From Coleofasciculus sp. FACHB-1120 (GTDB lineage: Bacteria; Cyanobacteriota; Cyanobacteriia; Cyanobacteriales; FACHB-T130): a DNA stretch of 64,000 nucleotides. The notes under the pieces are model-generated. The model was not told where the DNA came from. It did not search any database and saw only the letters and a program-made list of their open reading frames with translations. The DNA is taken from assembly GCF_014698845.1 (NCBI RefSeq), contig NZ_JACJTV010000026.1, forward strand, positions 1 to 64,000, written 5' to 3'. How positions within the stretch are numbered: position 1 is the first letter of the stretch; the number at the start of each line of letters is the position of its first letter. A program made the translations under genes and the position numbers. Below, in pieces: positions 63,939 to 64,000 of the stretch.

Positions 63939-64000
63939 CCTTTATAGGCTTCTTTTTACCTGTTTTATCTAGGATGCCGCATTAAAAGCCATCTGCCAGA

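Overview
The window is chromosomal DNA of a cyanobacterium, most likely a filamentous beta-cyanobacterium. The octamer GCGATCGC (HIP1) is scattered through genes and spacers. A ccmK3-ccmK4 carboxysome-shell pair, an xisH/xisI pair, a fused pyrF-pyrE gene and many cyanobacterial families (AAA_35, CHAT, DUF928, DUF4278, DUF4112, Uma2) are present. I recognised no rRNA, tRNA or CRISPR array, but could not run dedicated searches.

Layout. 1-9.4 kb is an accessory, decaying stretch: two acetyltransferase remnants, an AraC/SDR/MAPEG group, an xisHI pair between two direct repeats, a twice-frameshifted HNH endonuclease gene and several small hypotheticals. 9.7-12.9 kb holds a secreted TPR-CHAT protein convergent with a DUF928 protein. 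13.1-24.0 kb is a minus-strand five-gene array: CHAT protein, STAND-type NTPase with WD40 and DUF4214 repeats, LCAT-like lipase, a TIM-barrel protein with L,D-transpeptidase-like modules, and a caspase-family protein. 24.3-26.1 kb has a ferric-reductase-like membrane protein, a DUF4278 protein, a cupin remnant and a small exported protein. 26.5-33.7 kb carries a haemagglutinin-type (TPS) exoprotein, an AAA_35-CHASE2 membrane protein and a divergent HTH-AAA_35 protein. An IS1 remnant, small genes and a frameshifted ferritin-like gene follow.

35.9-48.3 kb is more housekeeping in character: HDAC-like amidohydrolase, pyrF-pyrE, GNAT, TPR protein, alpha/beta hydrolase, rhodanese, methyltransferase, ccmK3-ccmK4, htpX, a TIGR04283-type glycosyltransferase and a DUF547 protein, with palindromes and a MITE-like element between them. 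After a 1 kb AT-rich gene-free stretch, 49.3-57.5 kb holds a second conflict-type locus: a giant CHAT-STAND-WD40 fusion convergent with a caspase-fold (C25-like) peptidase and an alpha/beta hydrolase. The right end has a broken NicO transporter, an ABC exporter, a pentapeptide-repeat protein, a DUF4112 protein, cyclophilin, a Uma2 remnant, an orphan DNA methyltransferase and a protein of six 19-residue repeats.

The main result is that two separate loci combine the same parts: STAND-WD40 sensor, CHAT protease, second caspase-fold protease and alpha/beta-hydrolase-fold enzyme. This suggests an NTPase-gated, protease-relayed self-damage or immune module with lipid-directed and, in one locus, possibly peptidoglycan-directed effectors. 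That function is inference. The domain content is read from motifs in the sequence.
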